Source: Oryzias latipes
Taxonomy: Eukaryota; Chordata; Actinopteri; Beloniformes; Adrianichthyidae
Length of the DNA: 64,000 nucleotides
Direction of reading: 5' to 3'
Assembly: GCF_002234675.1 (NCBI RefSeq)
Contig: NC_019868.2
Location: forward strand, 5,426,433 to 5,490,432
The notes below the pieces were generated by a model that saw nothing but the letters and a program-made list of their open reading frames with translations, was not told the origin of the DNA and ran no database searches. The position numbers were made by a program, and so were the translations under genes. Shown piece by piece: positions 24,591 to 34,757 of the stretch. Positions within the stretch are counted from its first letter, which is position 1. Every line of letters begins with the position of its first letter.

Positions 24591-25527
24591 TTTTTCAGTC
24601 ATCAATCAGAATCCAAAAATCCATCAAAGTACTCATCTTCTGTATCTGAAATGAAAACCTGGGCTAAATTTCTATCAAACACGGCAGGTTCCCTTTCGTC
24701 TTTTTCAGAGACTGTGTCGTTGCCGTGTGTCCTTATGAATGATGCCAGCTTTTCAGCACTTCAAAGCAGTGCAAGCAGACACGTTAGCCCAAGCTTCTAC
24801 AATCATTCACAAATTGTGGCGTAAATAGCTCGGCGCTGCCTCCCACAACAATAAAAACGGACTTTTCCTGCCCCGTTGGACGTATTCTACCACGCTGCTC
24901 CCGTTCTTCTCGAGAACAAGACCAGCGGCTTACCGGAATGTCGAAAGTCAGTGGCTCCTCGTCCATGTCAATGTTGTGGCTGGGCTGGATTTGTTTGTCG
25001 GCAATCTTTTTACTGCAGTATGAGTGGAAGATGAACAGGTTTTCATTGTAATCCGCTGGAAGTCGCTGCAGCACCGTAATCCTCGCCCGAATGGAAAGAT
25101 GATGGCCTTTCATAAAACGAAAGCAAAAGCTTCCTCTCTAAGCGTTACTGCTCTCAAGTGAATGGTGACTAAAGACAACCTTCTCCTAGCCGATCATTGA
25201 TCGTTAGTCCATCACTCGAGTCGCCTTTATTCCGCTGAAACTCAGCTTGACTGTCAGAGTTCGTTTTCCAGCTTCCTCCACTTGTGAACACGGATTCATT
25301 CATTTTGAATTGGCTACAGCTGCTCCCATGTTCCTCTGCGTAGGTGATAGCTTGCAGTTTAAACTGTGCTTCAGTCAGGTTCTTCACTTCCTTCCTCCGT
25401 TCTCATGCCATCCTCTTCTATGTCCCATGACAACACACCAGGCGCACCGCCTCATAGGGCGCCCCCCACAGTTTGGAGAAAATTTTAGACTTTTAAGTGC
25501 GCCTTATGGTCGTAAAAATACGGTAGA
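24590..25527 (-). mobile_element. pogo-type DNA transposon remnant (IS630-Tc1/mariner superfamily)
   Basis: One end is at about 25440-25527, with the fish pogo-type end 'gcgccttatggtcgtaaaa atacggta'. The minus-strand frame 25113-24784 contains KGHHLSIRARITVLQRLPAD, IQPSHNIDMDEEPLTFDIPV and KSVFIVVGGSAEL, matching the region around the first Asp of pogo/CENP-B-like DDE transposases. A decayed C-terminus near 24600-24660 corresponds to an Asp-rich tail. The rest of the transposase is deleted and the opposite terminus is not seen. Confidence 0.7.
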
Positions 25528-25739
25528 ATAATATTGTCTTGAGTAAAAATCATACATTTCAGGAGGAAAACAATCAGATTCTCGTCTTGTGTTAGTTTTG
25601 GACGGCGCTTCTTCTGCGTTGCTTTCAGTAGCAAATATACCTAAAGTGCCTTCTTAGCAGTTGTAAGTCGGAAAAAAACGCTAAAGGGCAACTGGTTGTT
25701 AGTAGGCCATGAGGCTTTTTGATAATTATAAATATACGG

Positions 25740-26460
25740 TAAATAAAGATGGACAAAGCTAGTGTGATGTCACCCATAGCAAATGCATTATCTCCGGCTC
25801 CAGTGATACGAAGCCAATTCAGTCGCCATTTTTCTGCGCCATTTGGAGCAAGTCAACAGTGATTGGCCTGAGTCACGTTTCTAGGGCAACTACTGTTGCC
25901 CTTCAGGGGTACAGTAATCTTTATTGAAGTCCACACCTCTTCCACTGAAAGGGGGTCTTGAGAATCTGTCAATCTGACAAATATGTTGACTGAGTAACAG
26001 CTGTTTATTTCTCAATTGAAGTCTGAGATTTTGGTTTCTTAGAGCACCAGGAAACAGGGGGAGGAGACTAGCTATCCAGTGAAATACTATATTCTATAGT
26101 CACGTTCTGTAACGTCTACCTGTCCACTCTAAACATGCACAAATATTACTTCACTTCCGCTAAAGCACTTTATGGGTCCAGGGTTGTGGCTGTTGCATGG
26201 ATGGATCACGTGTGAGGTCATCCATAGAAAAGGCCTTGCTTTCAGCTCCAAACAAATGTAGTCAATTCAGTTACCATTTTTACCCGATATGTCTGTTGCC
26301 ATGTTCCAACCAGACATCCTCAGTGAGCCGTGATAGGTCCGGCTACATTTCTATGGCAACCACTATCTCCAATTAGGAGTGAGCATGTTAGAAGACCACA
26401 CCCCTTCAACTGAAAGCGGGCTCAGCAGAATCTGTCAATCCAACGCTTTAAACGTTTGAC
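25740..26460. repeat. Two diverged direct repeats of about 240 bp
   Basis: The block at about 25765-26000 ('gtcacccatagcaaatg', 'agtcgccatttttctg', 'cacctcttccactgaaag', 'gaatctgtcaatctgac') recurs at about 26215-26455 ('gtcatccatagaaaagg', 'agttaccatttttacc', 'caccccttcaactgaaag', 'gaatctgtcaatccaac'). The offset is about 450 bp. Dispersed family unknown. Confidence 0.65.
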
Positions 26461-26521
26461 GCAAAGCTTCCGAGTGTTATTGAGGTACCTGATTGGTAAT
26501 TTCATCTGTTAATTAACTTAT

Positions 26522-27044
26522 TGTTACGAGCCAAGCCTTTTGTGGGTGGATGAGCTTTCTTCTTGCTTTGGATTGTTAGTTATGTTAATTGAACGCGGTG
26601 GTATTTGGGAGGCGATTGGCCCATCTCTTTTCTTCTAGGTTGGACGTCATCGCCTCGTCGTCCTGGTTGGCCTGGCACTCCATCTACAGCGTCAGCCACG
26701 TCCCTGTGCGCTGGAGGCACGGACACATAAGCTGACGTGGCCCAAGCACCAGGGCGGCTGACTCTTCAGCTCGCCATTTGTGTTCTGTGCACTTATTTGT
26801 GTTCGTTTCGGTTCTTGGCACATTAGAATTATTTCTACTTATACTCGCCATGTTTAAATGCTTCTTTTTACGGGCATGTGTTCTTTGATTATTGTTAACA
26901 GTGTCTACATCACGTTGTGATCTCATGTGGGAGGATATCTGTGTGACAGAACCAGCTGCAGCTTATTGCCCCGAATAAATCAATTAATACGGTCTTGTTG
27001 TATTGCTGCTTCTCTTTTCCCTCCCACACCCCGGGGTCGTAACA
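26522..27044 (+). mobile_element. Solo LTR with intact 5-bp target duplication
   Basis: Starts TGTTACGAG and ends TCGTAACA (TG...CA with short inverted ends). It is flanked on both sides by CTTAT (26517-26521 and 27045-27049). An AATAAA lies near 26975. The 523-bp length and the absence of internal sequence indicate LTR-LTR recombination. Orientation follows the AATAAA position. Confidence 0.88.
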
Positions 27045-27061
27045 CTTATACTACAGCAAAA

Positions 27062-27842
27062 ATATCATGTAAAAAGCAGAAAAGGTAAGCACTTTAAAGC
27101 AGCCCTGCATGTTTACAAGTCTCTCCATGGCCTTACACCAAAGTACATCTCTGACATGTTAGTGCCATGTGAACCATCTCATCCTCAGGGACCAGCCTCC
27201 TGCAGGTGCCCAGAGTCAGGACTGAACAAGGGGAATCAGCGTTTAAATTGTATGCAGCTAAAAACTGGAACAGTCTCCCTGAGGTTGTGAAACTGGCCTC
27301 TACTGTGCTAAGGTTCAAATCTAGACTCAAAACATTCCTGTTTAGCCGTGTGCATAACTAAAGGGTCCTTATCAACTCCTCTATTCATTATCTTTTCTCT
27401 TTCCTTTCTTTTAAAGTACATTTTATTATGATTATGTATGGTTTTAATCTTTCCACTGTTGTGTATTGTGGTTTTAATGCATTTTCCTGTTTTGTGAAGC
27501 ACTTTGAATGACTGTGTTATGATCAGTGTGGAGCAGGGGGGCGTGGCTGACCTTTATCCTGGTGCCTCTCTACATTGCACACCTGATTCTCATCTCATCA
27601 CCATGTCTTTAAAAGCCTCTCCCTGCCAGATGATTACTATTTAGTTACTCTTAGCACCTGTCCTGTATATCAGTCTAGCTCCATCAATTCAGCATTCTGC
27701 CTGATTTAGTATTTGTTCCTGAGGAATAAATTGTCAACCTGCCCTCAGCTTTAGTCTCTGCTTTGGGATCCTTCCACTCAACCTAACACTTTGTGTACGA
27801 ATTGTGCTATACAAATAAACTTGCCTTGCCAGGTCCTTTTAG
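27062..27842 (+). mobile_element. L2/CR1-like LINE C-terminus and tail
   Basis: The frame at 27080-27290 reads ALHVYKSLHGLTPKYISDML, the conserved C-terminus of L2-type RT proteins. Shifted frames continue with AAKNWNSLPEVVKLASTVLR and FKSRLKTFLFS-type words. The tail 'tgtgaagcactttgaatg ... gtgctatacaaataaacttg' is the L2-type 3' end; it is split by the insertion at 27515-27788. Confidence 0.75.
27515..27788 (+). mobile_element. Short solo LTR inside the L2 tail
   Basis: 274 bp starting TGTTATGATC and ending CCTAACA, with an AATAAA near 27724. It cleanly interrupts the L2 3' end (left '...cactttgaatgactg', right 'ctttgtgtacg'). Flanking 5-mers do not match exactly (gactg/ctttg), so the target duplication has decayed or the ends are off by a few bases. 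Confidence 0.65.
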
Positions 27843-27994
27843 CGTGAAACCTCATTTACAAAGTAATTAAGGATTATGGTGGGAATCCGGACACAGCCCC
27901 TAACTACTAAAAATCTATACAGTGCGGAACTTTGAAGTGCCCTGGATTTTAAAAGCAATTCGGAGACCACGCTCACCACTTTTTTTTTTTTTAC

Positions 27995-28155
27995 ACGGTA
28001 AATATGATGTCATCAATTTCAAAAAGTAAAATCTAAACTATATGAACGTTTCGCAATGATTATTTATGAATCCTCTGTCTTGTGAAGATAAAAACGTTGA
28101 TGGTTTATTAAAACAAAAATATGAATACATTTTTGGCACATTGGTTCTCATGTTG
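27995..28155. repeat. Dispersed DNA repeat, copy A
   Basis: 'atgatgtcatcaattt', 'gattatttatgaatcc', 'gaagataaaa', 'ggtttattaa' and 'aatacattttt' occur in the same order at 48203-48610 (copy B, interrupted by a SINE). Family unknown; probably non-autonomous DNA transposon derived. Confidence 0.6.
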
Positions 28156-28280
28156 TAAACACATTCTGTTCAAAAAAAATTTTTTTTAAAGCAAAAAAAT
28201 GCATCTCCACTGTGCAAGCTTGGATGATGTAACATGTGGACTTCAGATGATGTCAAATATCATCAGATGACCAAAAAAAA

Positions 28281-28380
28281 CATGTCATCAGATGATGTCA
28301 CATGTCATTAGATGATGTCACATGTCATCAGATGACGTCACATGTCATCAGATGATGTCACATGTCATCAGATGATGTCA
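28281..28380 (+). promoter_or_regulatory. Five exact-length 20-bp repeats with CRE/ATF-like sites
   Basis: Units of catgtcatcagatgatgtca start at 28281, 28301, 28321, 28341 and 28361; units differ by at most one base. Unit 3 contains a perfect CRE, TGACGTCA (28333-28340). The other units have TGATGTCA in the same position. Degenerate half-units extend on both sides (28226-28270, 28381-28390). The array lies 123-222 bp upstream of the hnRNP start codon, where a promoter would be. Regulatory function is inferred only from position and motif; it could be a plain minisatellite. Confidence 0.55.
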
Positions 28381-28502
28381 GATGACATCACATTATCACA
28401 GCTTGAAATCTATGAATACATCCACTTTCCTTTCCATCAGCTATATCAAGATTTCAAGGTTGTTTTAAAGATTAAACAAAATATATCTTACGATTTACCA
28501 AA

Positions 28503-29405
28503 ATGTTCAACCAAGCCTGTAAGCTTTTTGTGGGAGGACTCAAGGTAGACACCAATGATGACGGGCTGCGCAAGCATTTCGAGCAGTTTGGCACCCTCAT
28601 CGACTGTGCCGTCGTCCCACACAAGACGGCGCAACGCTCTCGCTGTTTTGGCTTTGTGACCTACTTAACACCAGAGGAGGCCGATGCAGCCATGGCAGCA
28701 AGTCCACACACAGTGGAAGGGAACTGGGTTGAGGTCAAACGAGCTGTTCCAAAGAAACAGGCCGATGAGTCTGAAGCTCGTGCCAAGGTGAAGAAAATCT
28801 TTGTTGGTGGCTTGAAAAACGACATCCAAGAGGACGACCTCACCGACTACTTCTCTCAGTATGGTGAAGTGGAAAACTCTGAAATCATGTCAGAGAAGGA
28901 TACCGGAAAGAAACGGGGTTTCGGCTTTGTGCACTTCACGGATCACTATGCGGCAGACATGGCTGTGGCTGTGCCTTTCCACACAGTGAACGGACACAGA
29001 GTTGAAGTCAAGAAATCTGTTCCCAAGCAGGAGATGCAGGCACCCAGCAGAATCAGAATGACGCCAAGAGACAATTCACGCCGCACCATGATGGAACACC
29101 AAAACGACGCCATGGATTATGGCCAAAATTACGGCTATGGAAATGGCGGAGGATATAGGGGTTATGGGGGGTGCTGCTGCCCATGCAGAGGCGGCTGTTC
29201 CGACCAGCAAAATGGTTACGGAGGTGGCTATTCCAACCAGCAAAATGGTTACGGAGGCGGCTATTCCAACCAGCAAAATGGTTACAGGGGCAGGAATGGC
29301 TACAAAGGTCGTGGCCATGGCCAGCAGTCTTCTGGCTCTGGTCCAATGAAAAAGTCTTTTGGTGGTCAGAGAAGCTCTGCTCCCCACACAAGAGGCAAAC
29401 AGTAA
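28503..29405 (+). CDS. hnrnpa0: hnRNP A0-like RNA-binding protein (intronless)
   Basis: 300-aa intact frame in a single exon, like vertebrate HNRNPA0 (also intronless, about 305 aa). RRM1 has RNP2 KLFVGGL (7-13) and RNP1 RCFGFVTY (47-54). RRM2 has RNP2 KIFVGGL (98-104) and RNP1 KRGFGFVHF (137-145). Motifs shared with HNRNPA0 include EEADAAMAASPH and GHRVEVKK. Residues 202-270 are Gly/Tyr/Asn/Gln-rich with a repeated QQNGYGGGYSN unit. The C-terminus QQSSGSGPMKKSFGGQRSS resembles the M9/PY-NLS of hnRNP A proteins. Expected role: nuclear hnRNP that binds AU-rich/UAG-type RNA and affects splicing and mRNA stability. ATG is preceded by AAA and an in-frame upstream stop, fixing the start. Oddities: Cys-cluster GGCCCPCRGGC (222-232), and the PY of the PY-NLS reads PH. 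It could be a divergent hnrnpa0 paralogue. Confidence 0.88.
   Translation: MFNQACKLFVGGLKVDTNDDGLRKHFEQFGTLIDCAVVPHKTAQRSRCFGFVTYLTPEEADAAMAASPHTVEGNWVEVKRAVPKKQADESEARAKVKKIFVGGLKNDIQEDDLTDYFSQYGEVENSEIMSEKDTGKKRGFGFVHFTDHYAADMAVAVPFHTVNGHRVEVKKSVPKQEMQAPSRIRMTPRDNSRRTMMEHQNDAMDYGQNYGYGNGGGYRGYGGCCCPCRGGCSDQQNGYGGGYSNQQNGYGGGYSNQQNGYRGRNGYKGRGHGQQSSGSGPMKKSFGGQRSSAPHTRGKQ
29200..29290 (+). repeat. 33-bp coding tandem repeat in the hnRNP tail
   Basis: The segment encoding (S-N/D-QQNGYGGGY) is repeated nearly three times: 'ccaaccagcaaaatggttac' recurs at a 33-bp spacing, adding 11-residue units to the low-complexity domain. Confidence 0.8.
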
Positions 29406-29743
29406 AGACTTAGAGGAAACGTAAAATAATTGTAGGAAATTCACGTTTCAGAACACCTAAATTAATAAACAAACTTTTTATGATAATAGGAAACACAAAA
29501 AAAGGAGGACTTAGACTTACAGGAACCTCTTTTATAATTTATATTGTTGTTTTTAATGTTTGAAAGAAAAATAGAAGTTTTTAGGGAATTAAGCTAAAAG
29601 CTTAAACACATTTATTAAATAGGAAAGTTTTTTGTGCATATTTATTTTTTATTTAGTTGTAGGAATTTTCAATATGATTTAGAGTAGCTTAACATTAATT
29701 AATTATTAATGTGAGGTTTCACCTTTATGAATTTACATTTGTG

Positions 29744-29749
29744 AATAAA
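29744..29749 (+). terminator. Probable poly(A) signal of the hnRNP gene
   Basis: AATAAA followed by a GT-rich 'tgttgtgc', about 340 bp after the stop codon. An earlier AATAAA lies at 29464-29469. Confidence 0.6.
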
Positions 29750-29925
29750 ATGTTGTGCAATGCAAATCCATGTTTCGATTATAAAGTCTAGACTTTTTCA
29801 AAAAGAGGTTTTTATTAGGGCCCGAGCACGGAGTGCAAGGACCCTATTGTAATTCGAATGTTTATTATTATTATTATTATTAGGGCCCGAGCACGGAGTG
29901 CAAGGACCCTATTGTAATTCGAATG

Positions 29926-29965
<40 letters not shown>

Positions 29966-30044
29966 TACCGGAAGAGTCGCCTTTTTGAGGCCTTTAACAT
30001 ACCCCAAAACTCACCAAATTTGGCACACACATCAGGAGTCGCGA

Positions 30045-32285
30045 AAAATTTCGTATTTTATAGGAGATTGGCATGGGCGCAAAAAAACGGCTCGATAGCG
30101 CCACCTACAGTGACTTTTGTCCCGACGCCCCGCATACGCTTTAACGTACAAGCTTGAATTTTACAGGGCATGTTCTTCAGATGGAGACCTACAAAAAAGT
30201 CTGAAAGGACCCACCTGTCACTCGCACAGGAAGTCTGATATATTGAGGTCAATATGTCATTTTTGCTTCATTTTGGACATTTGCAGGCCTCGCTCTAGAA
30301 CGAACTCCTCCTAGAGATTTTGGAGTAATGACTCCAAACTTTGGTTTTGTAAACTAGACACATGTCCGATGTTAAATTGCGAAGCTTTTAAGTTTTTACG
30401 GATGTTTGTGACCGTGGCGGCGCGTCGAAAATGGAGGTCATTTTGAAAACACGCCATGAAAAGAAAAATGGCCATTACTCAGCCATGCAAAATCCAATCT
30501 GATCCAAAATTGATATGCATGATTGTAGTCTGACCCTGACCACATCAGAAGTGGAAAAATCCAGAACAGGTGTAGCGCCACCTGCTGGCAAAAGGAAATG
30601 ACATGTTTTACTTGGAGCATCACTGCTCAAAATAGGATGAGCCGACACACCTCAAAATGATGTCCACCTGTTGAAAAGCCATTGAAGTTTACTCTGATAA
30701 AAAGCCATAACTTTCAATGCGGGGGTGTGGTCGTGACAGAGCGGTGAAGTTGGGCGTCTCGCCATGCACACAAAAGTTGCTCTCACGTGCACATTCCTTG
30801 TCCAATCTCACTGAAATTCAATAGAGGTGATGAGGCTTTCATTCTGAACCAATGGATATGACAATCTTGGACGAACTCCATAGCGCCACCTAGATATTGA
30901 CAAATACATTTTATGTCACATTCTGACCTATCTTTTCTCTTTGCTTTGTCCGACATTCATAAAATTACAACAGGAGATACTCATAAGGGTCTTCTCTCAT
31001 CGTCTAAAGTTTCATGGGTGTACACCTGATGGTGCCTGCGCAAGCCACCACCAAACAGGAAGTGGTTGATTGCGTTGCAGTCAGATAATTAAAAATTCAT
31101 AAAAAATCAGCCGTTTGTATCACGAGGCTGAGATTTCAGAATGAGATGCCTCATAAATATCTCCAACTTAGATATACAGCACTTGCATGGGTGAACAAAA
31201 ACGGCTCAATAGCGCCACCTACCATGTTTGTTTTTGAGAGCCCCGCCATGTTCTTTAACATACAAGCTTGATTTTTACAGGACATGTTCATCAGATGAAA
31301 ACCTACAAAAAAGTCTCTTGGTACCAAGCTGTCAGTTGCACAGGAAGTCTGCTATATTGGTGTCAATATGTCATTTTTGGTGTATTTTGGTCATTTGCAA
31401 GCCTCGTTCTAGAACGAACTCCTCCTAGAGATTTTTGAACAATGACTCCAAACTTTGGTTTTGTAAACTAAACACATGTCCAATATTAAATTGCGAAGCC
31501 TTTAAGTTTTTACGGTTGTTTGTGACCGTGGCGGCGCGTCAAAATTTGAGGTCGTTTCGAAATCACGCCATGAAAAGAAAAATGGCCATTACTCAGCCAT
31601 AAATAATCTAATCTGATCCAAATTTGTTGTGCATGATTGTAGTCTGACTTTGAACACATCTGCAGTCGAAAAATCCGAAACAGGTGTAGCGCCACCTGTT
31701 GGCAACAGGAAATGACATGTTTTACTTGGAGCATCACTGCTCCAAGTAGGATGAGCCGACACACCTCAAAATGACGTCCACCTGTTGAAAAACCATTGAA
31801 GTTTACTCTGATAAAAAGCCATAACTTTCAATGCGGGGTGTGGTCTTGACAGAGCGGCAAAGTTGGGCGTCTCGCCATGCAGACAAATGTTGCTCTCATG
31901 TGCACATTCCTTGTCCAATCTCACTGAATTTCAATGGATATGATGAAGCTTCCATTCTGAACCCATGGATATGACAACTTTGGACGAGCTCTATAGCGCC
32001 ACCTAGTTATTGCATGGGGCACATTGTGCCCTGTATTTTCTCTGTGCTTTGTCCGATGTGCATGAAATTAAAACTGGAGATACTCAGAAGGGTCCTCTCT
32101 CATCATCTCAAGTTTCATGGCTGCACATCTGACGGTGCCTGCGTAAGGCACTGCCAAACAGGAAGTGGTCGATTCCGTTGCAGTCATATAATCAAGCTTT
32201 ATAGGAAATCAGCCGTTTGTCTCAGGAAGCTGAGATTTCAGAATTAGATGCGTCCTACAAAGCTCCACGTTTGAAAAGCAGCACT
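30045..32285 (+). repeat. Two diverged ~1.1-kb tandem monomers within the inner element
   Basis: The block from about 30061 (gcatgggcgc..., cggctcgatagcgccaccta, 'acaagcttgaattttac', 'gaacgaactcctcctagaga', 'tgtagcgccacctg') repeats from about 31175 at an offset of about 1114 bp. Each monomer has three TAGCGCCACCT-type sites (30096, 30573, 30882; then 31209, 31688, 31994). The same dimer recurs in the outer copy. Confidence 0.8.
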
Positions 32286-33686
32286 ATACGTACGAGAAAC
32301 ATTTAACCACCTTAATCACCCTATTGTGCTAAAAGCAAATTTTGGGACATTTTGACTCAAGCAAATATTTTTATCATAACTTCTGTTTAGTTTATCAGCA
32401 CCAAAATAAAAAATATTTACATTTATAAAATGAACTGGTCAACTCTAGGATTTTATTTATTCAATCTTACATCCTCAAGCTTTTCATCAGTCTCCCCTGC
32501 TGCAGGAGTGGAGTTAGCCCCCCCCCCAACCCCCGGCTGTGTGCTCACATGTAAATTAGCCAGGAGTGGCAGACAGAAAGTAGAACAGTTAGAAAGCCTA
32601 GTTCAACCCTAAAATACAGCATTTTCCTTTGTTTTGTTTGTCTTTTATACATCCTTAGCACTAATCATTGCTTTTTTATTCATCCAAAATACAATTAACT
32701 TTATATTTTATCTTTTTTTTTTTTTTTTTACAAACAAAACATATGAATGTGCTCCAAAACAAAACCCAGCCTCAGTACACTCCTACAGATGTAACATCAG
32801 ACAGTAAATGTCTCTTTTATGCTTTTTTTAATCAATGCTGCAACTTCTTTTCATTTCCTTTCAATACATCCAATAAAATTAAACTACAATGACAACAAAC
32901 ACAACATATAGCAAATGTCTCTAAGAAGATTGTGTATATACAATATGTACCACCTTTAAACACCAAATAAATAACAAATCTTTCTAATAAAATCACAAAA
33001 AATGGAACACAAAATGTAAAACCCAAATTAGAAATTGCAATTTTAAAAAGATACATTTTTCAGCAGCTTTTCAAAATCAATCACATATTTTACTCTTCTG
33101 TGGATGAAACAAAGAAGTCCAGAATAATGTAGCCACTTCTCCAAAGTCTCTGTCACCTTCAGTTTTAAACAAAGTCTTTGAAAATCCATTATACATTGGT
33201 CACATGTATTCAGAGACCTGCTAAAAGTGCACAATTGTAAAAGCTCTTTTATATAGACAACTGTTTGTTTGCTTAGAGCTCTAAATATAAAAAAATGCTT
33301 TTCTATCACCTAGACACAGGTGGGGAACCACATCAACTGGATTAGTAACAGGGAAACATGTTTAGGTTTAAACTTACATCAATACACAACATGAAGCTGT
33401 TCATCACATTTTTGACCTAAACATGTAAACACATCCTTGGCTCTGCGGTTAGGAAATTGTAATTGGGAATCTCTTCATACCAGGAGCCAGCCTGAACATT
33501 GGAACATCACCACAGTGCCCACCCAGACTGGGACAGCAACGGGGTCCACTTCACAGCCGTGAGGCTGCTATGTTTAACTCCAGCTGTCCCAGCAAGGGAG
33601 ACAACTGCAGCAACATCCACTGACCAAGCTGGCAAGCCCTGGCAGAAAAGATCCCCACAAGAAAAACACTGGCTCAGGCAGGCTGG

Positions 33687-34260
33687 TCAATAAAAAAATA
33701 TAGTTTTGCCAATGTCTTGCAGCTCGCAGATCAAGTGGTTTAGTTTTCCAGTAATGTCAGTCAAGAATACAAGTTCAGATTCACCATATTCATATTCACC
33801 ATATTCAGCAGATATCTCCACCAATAGCACCTTAAAAATCCTGTTCTGTTTTGCTTTGCAGCTGAGGTTTTTTTTATGATTTTCACAATAGGAGTCATTA
33901 TGTGTCCAGAGCCAATCACTTCTGCACATAAGGCCTACTGGTGAATGACGCAGCAGTAATGCAGACATTTTGGAAAGTCTGCGTCAGCTTTACAGCTTAC
34001 AGTGAGTGATGAAACCTGTCTGCAGTCACTGCTACTGGCTTTTCTAATGGTACCTTTTTCTGCACAAAAACTCCTTCACCGTGTTATACATTTCAACTCC
34101 TCTTGTAGATGTCTGTTAGGGCAGATGTGTCAGGAGTTCTTCTCTTGTGGAAACCAAAGGCTATGCTGTACTGTTGCCGTCCACAGACTCATCACACTGG
34201 ACGTTAACCACCTGCACTTTGCAAGATCCCGGTCCAGCTAATTGGCCAAGTTATCAGACA
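33687..34260 (-). pseudogene. hAT transposase remnant inside the inner element
   Basis: Minus-strand pieces read CCVIHQ-ALCAEVIGSGHIMT (about 33905-33970), FKVLLVEISAEYGEYEYGES and LVFLTDITGKLNHLICELQ (33700-33770). These match the order of motifs in SCAND3/ZBED5-like hAT transposases (LHCIIHQEALC, then the FLTDIT.HLN block). The segment between is deleted and stops and frameshifts are present. It is dead but shows which transposase type is associated with, or inserted into, this repeat. Confidence 0.6.
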
Positions 34261-34757
34261 TAGCTGACACTCATCTAGACATTGTAGTGGAAATTGAATG
34301 AGTTCTATTGTTCTCATTCTTAGGAACAGTGATAGCAATTATCATCATTGCTTGTTTCTTAATCTGATAAAAACCTTCTTCTACTTGATGAGAAATTGAG
34401 CAGGTCTAAACGAGACTTAGATTTAAGAATTTTTTTCATGCTATATGCATAAGTCTTTGTCCTTTAAGGAAACAGATTACAGTCCCCCCCCCCCCCCCCC
34501 ACAGGCTGCTGTCATATTAACATTATCTTGGAGCTCCAGAATGGACAAGAAAAAACAACGAGAATGGCTCGAGCAGGGCGTTGCTCACGGGGCGGTCGCT
34601 CGTGCCAGGCGGTGGCACGTGCTCGGGCCCGCTAAATGCTACTTGTAGCTTTAATTATTATTATTATTATTATTATTCTACCGGAAGAGTCGCCTTTTTG
34701 AGGCCTTTAACATACCCCAAAACTCACCAAATTTGGCACACACATCAGGAGTCGCGA

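Larger units (their letters stand above)
29881..34654 (+). mobile_element. Inner copy of the 4.7-kb repeat element
   Basis: Starts TAGGGCCCGAGCACG (LE2), ends CGTGCTCGGGCCC (34618-34630) plus a short hairpin tail (GCTAC-TT-GTAGC). The body from 29968 matches the body from 34681 at a constant 4713-bp offset. The differences I found are T31609 versus A36322 and a C-run of 17 (34484-34500) versus 22 (39197-39218). A hairpin CGTGCCA-GGCGG-TGGCACG lies just inside the right end. Confidence 0.78.

Noticed and set aside
28281..28380. CRISPR-like repeat array
   Set aside because: Units are contiguous without unique spacers, in a vertebrate genome; it is a minisatellite.
29053..29444. Overlapping antisense and shifted ORFs in the hnRNP tail
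   Set aside because: Shadow frames of the 33-bp coding repeat; the + frame has clear RRM homology.
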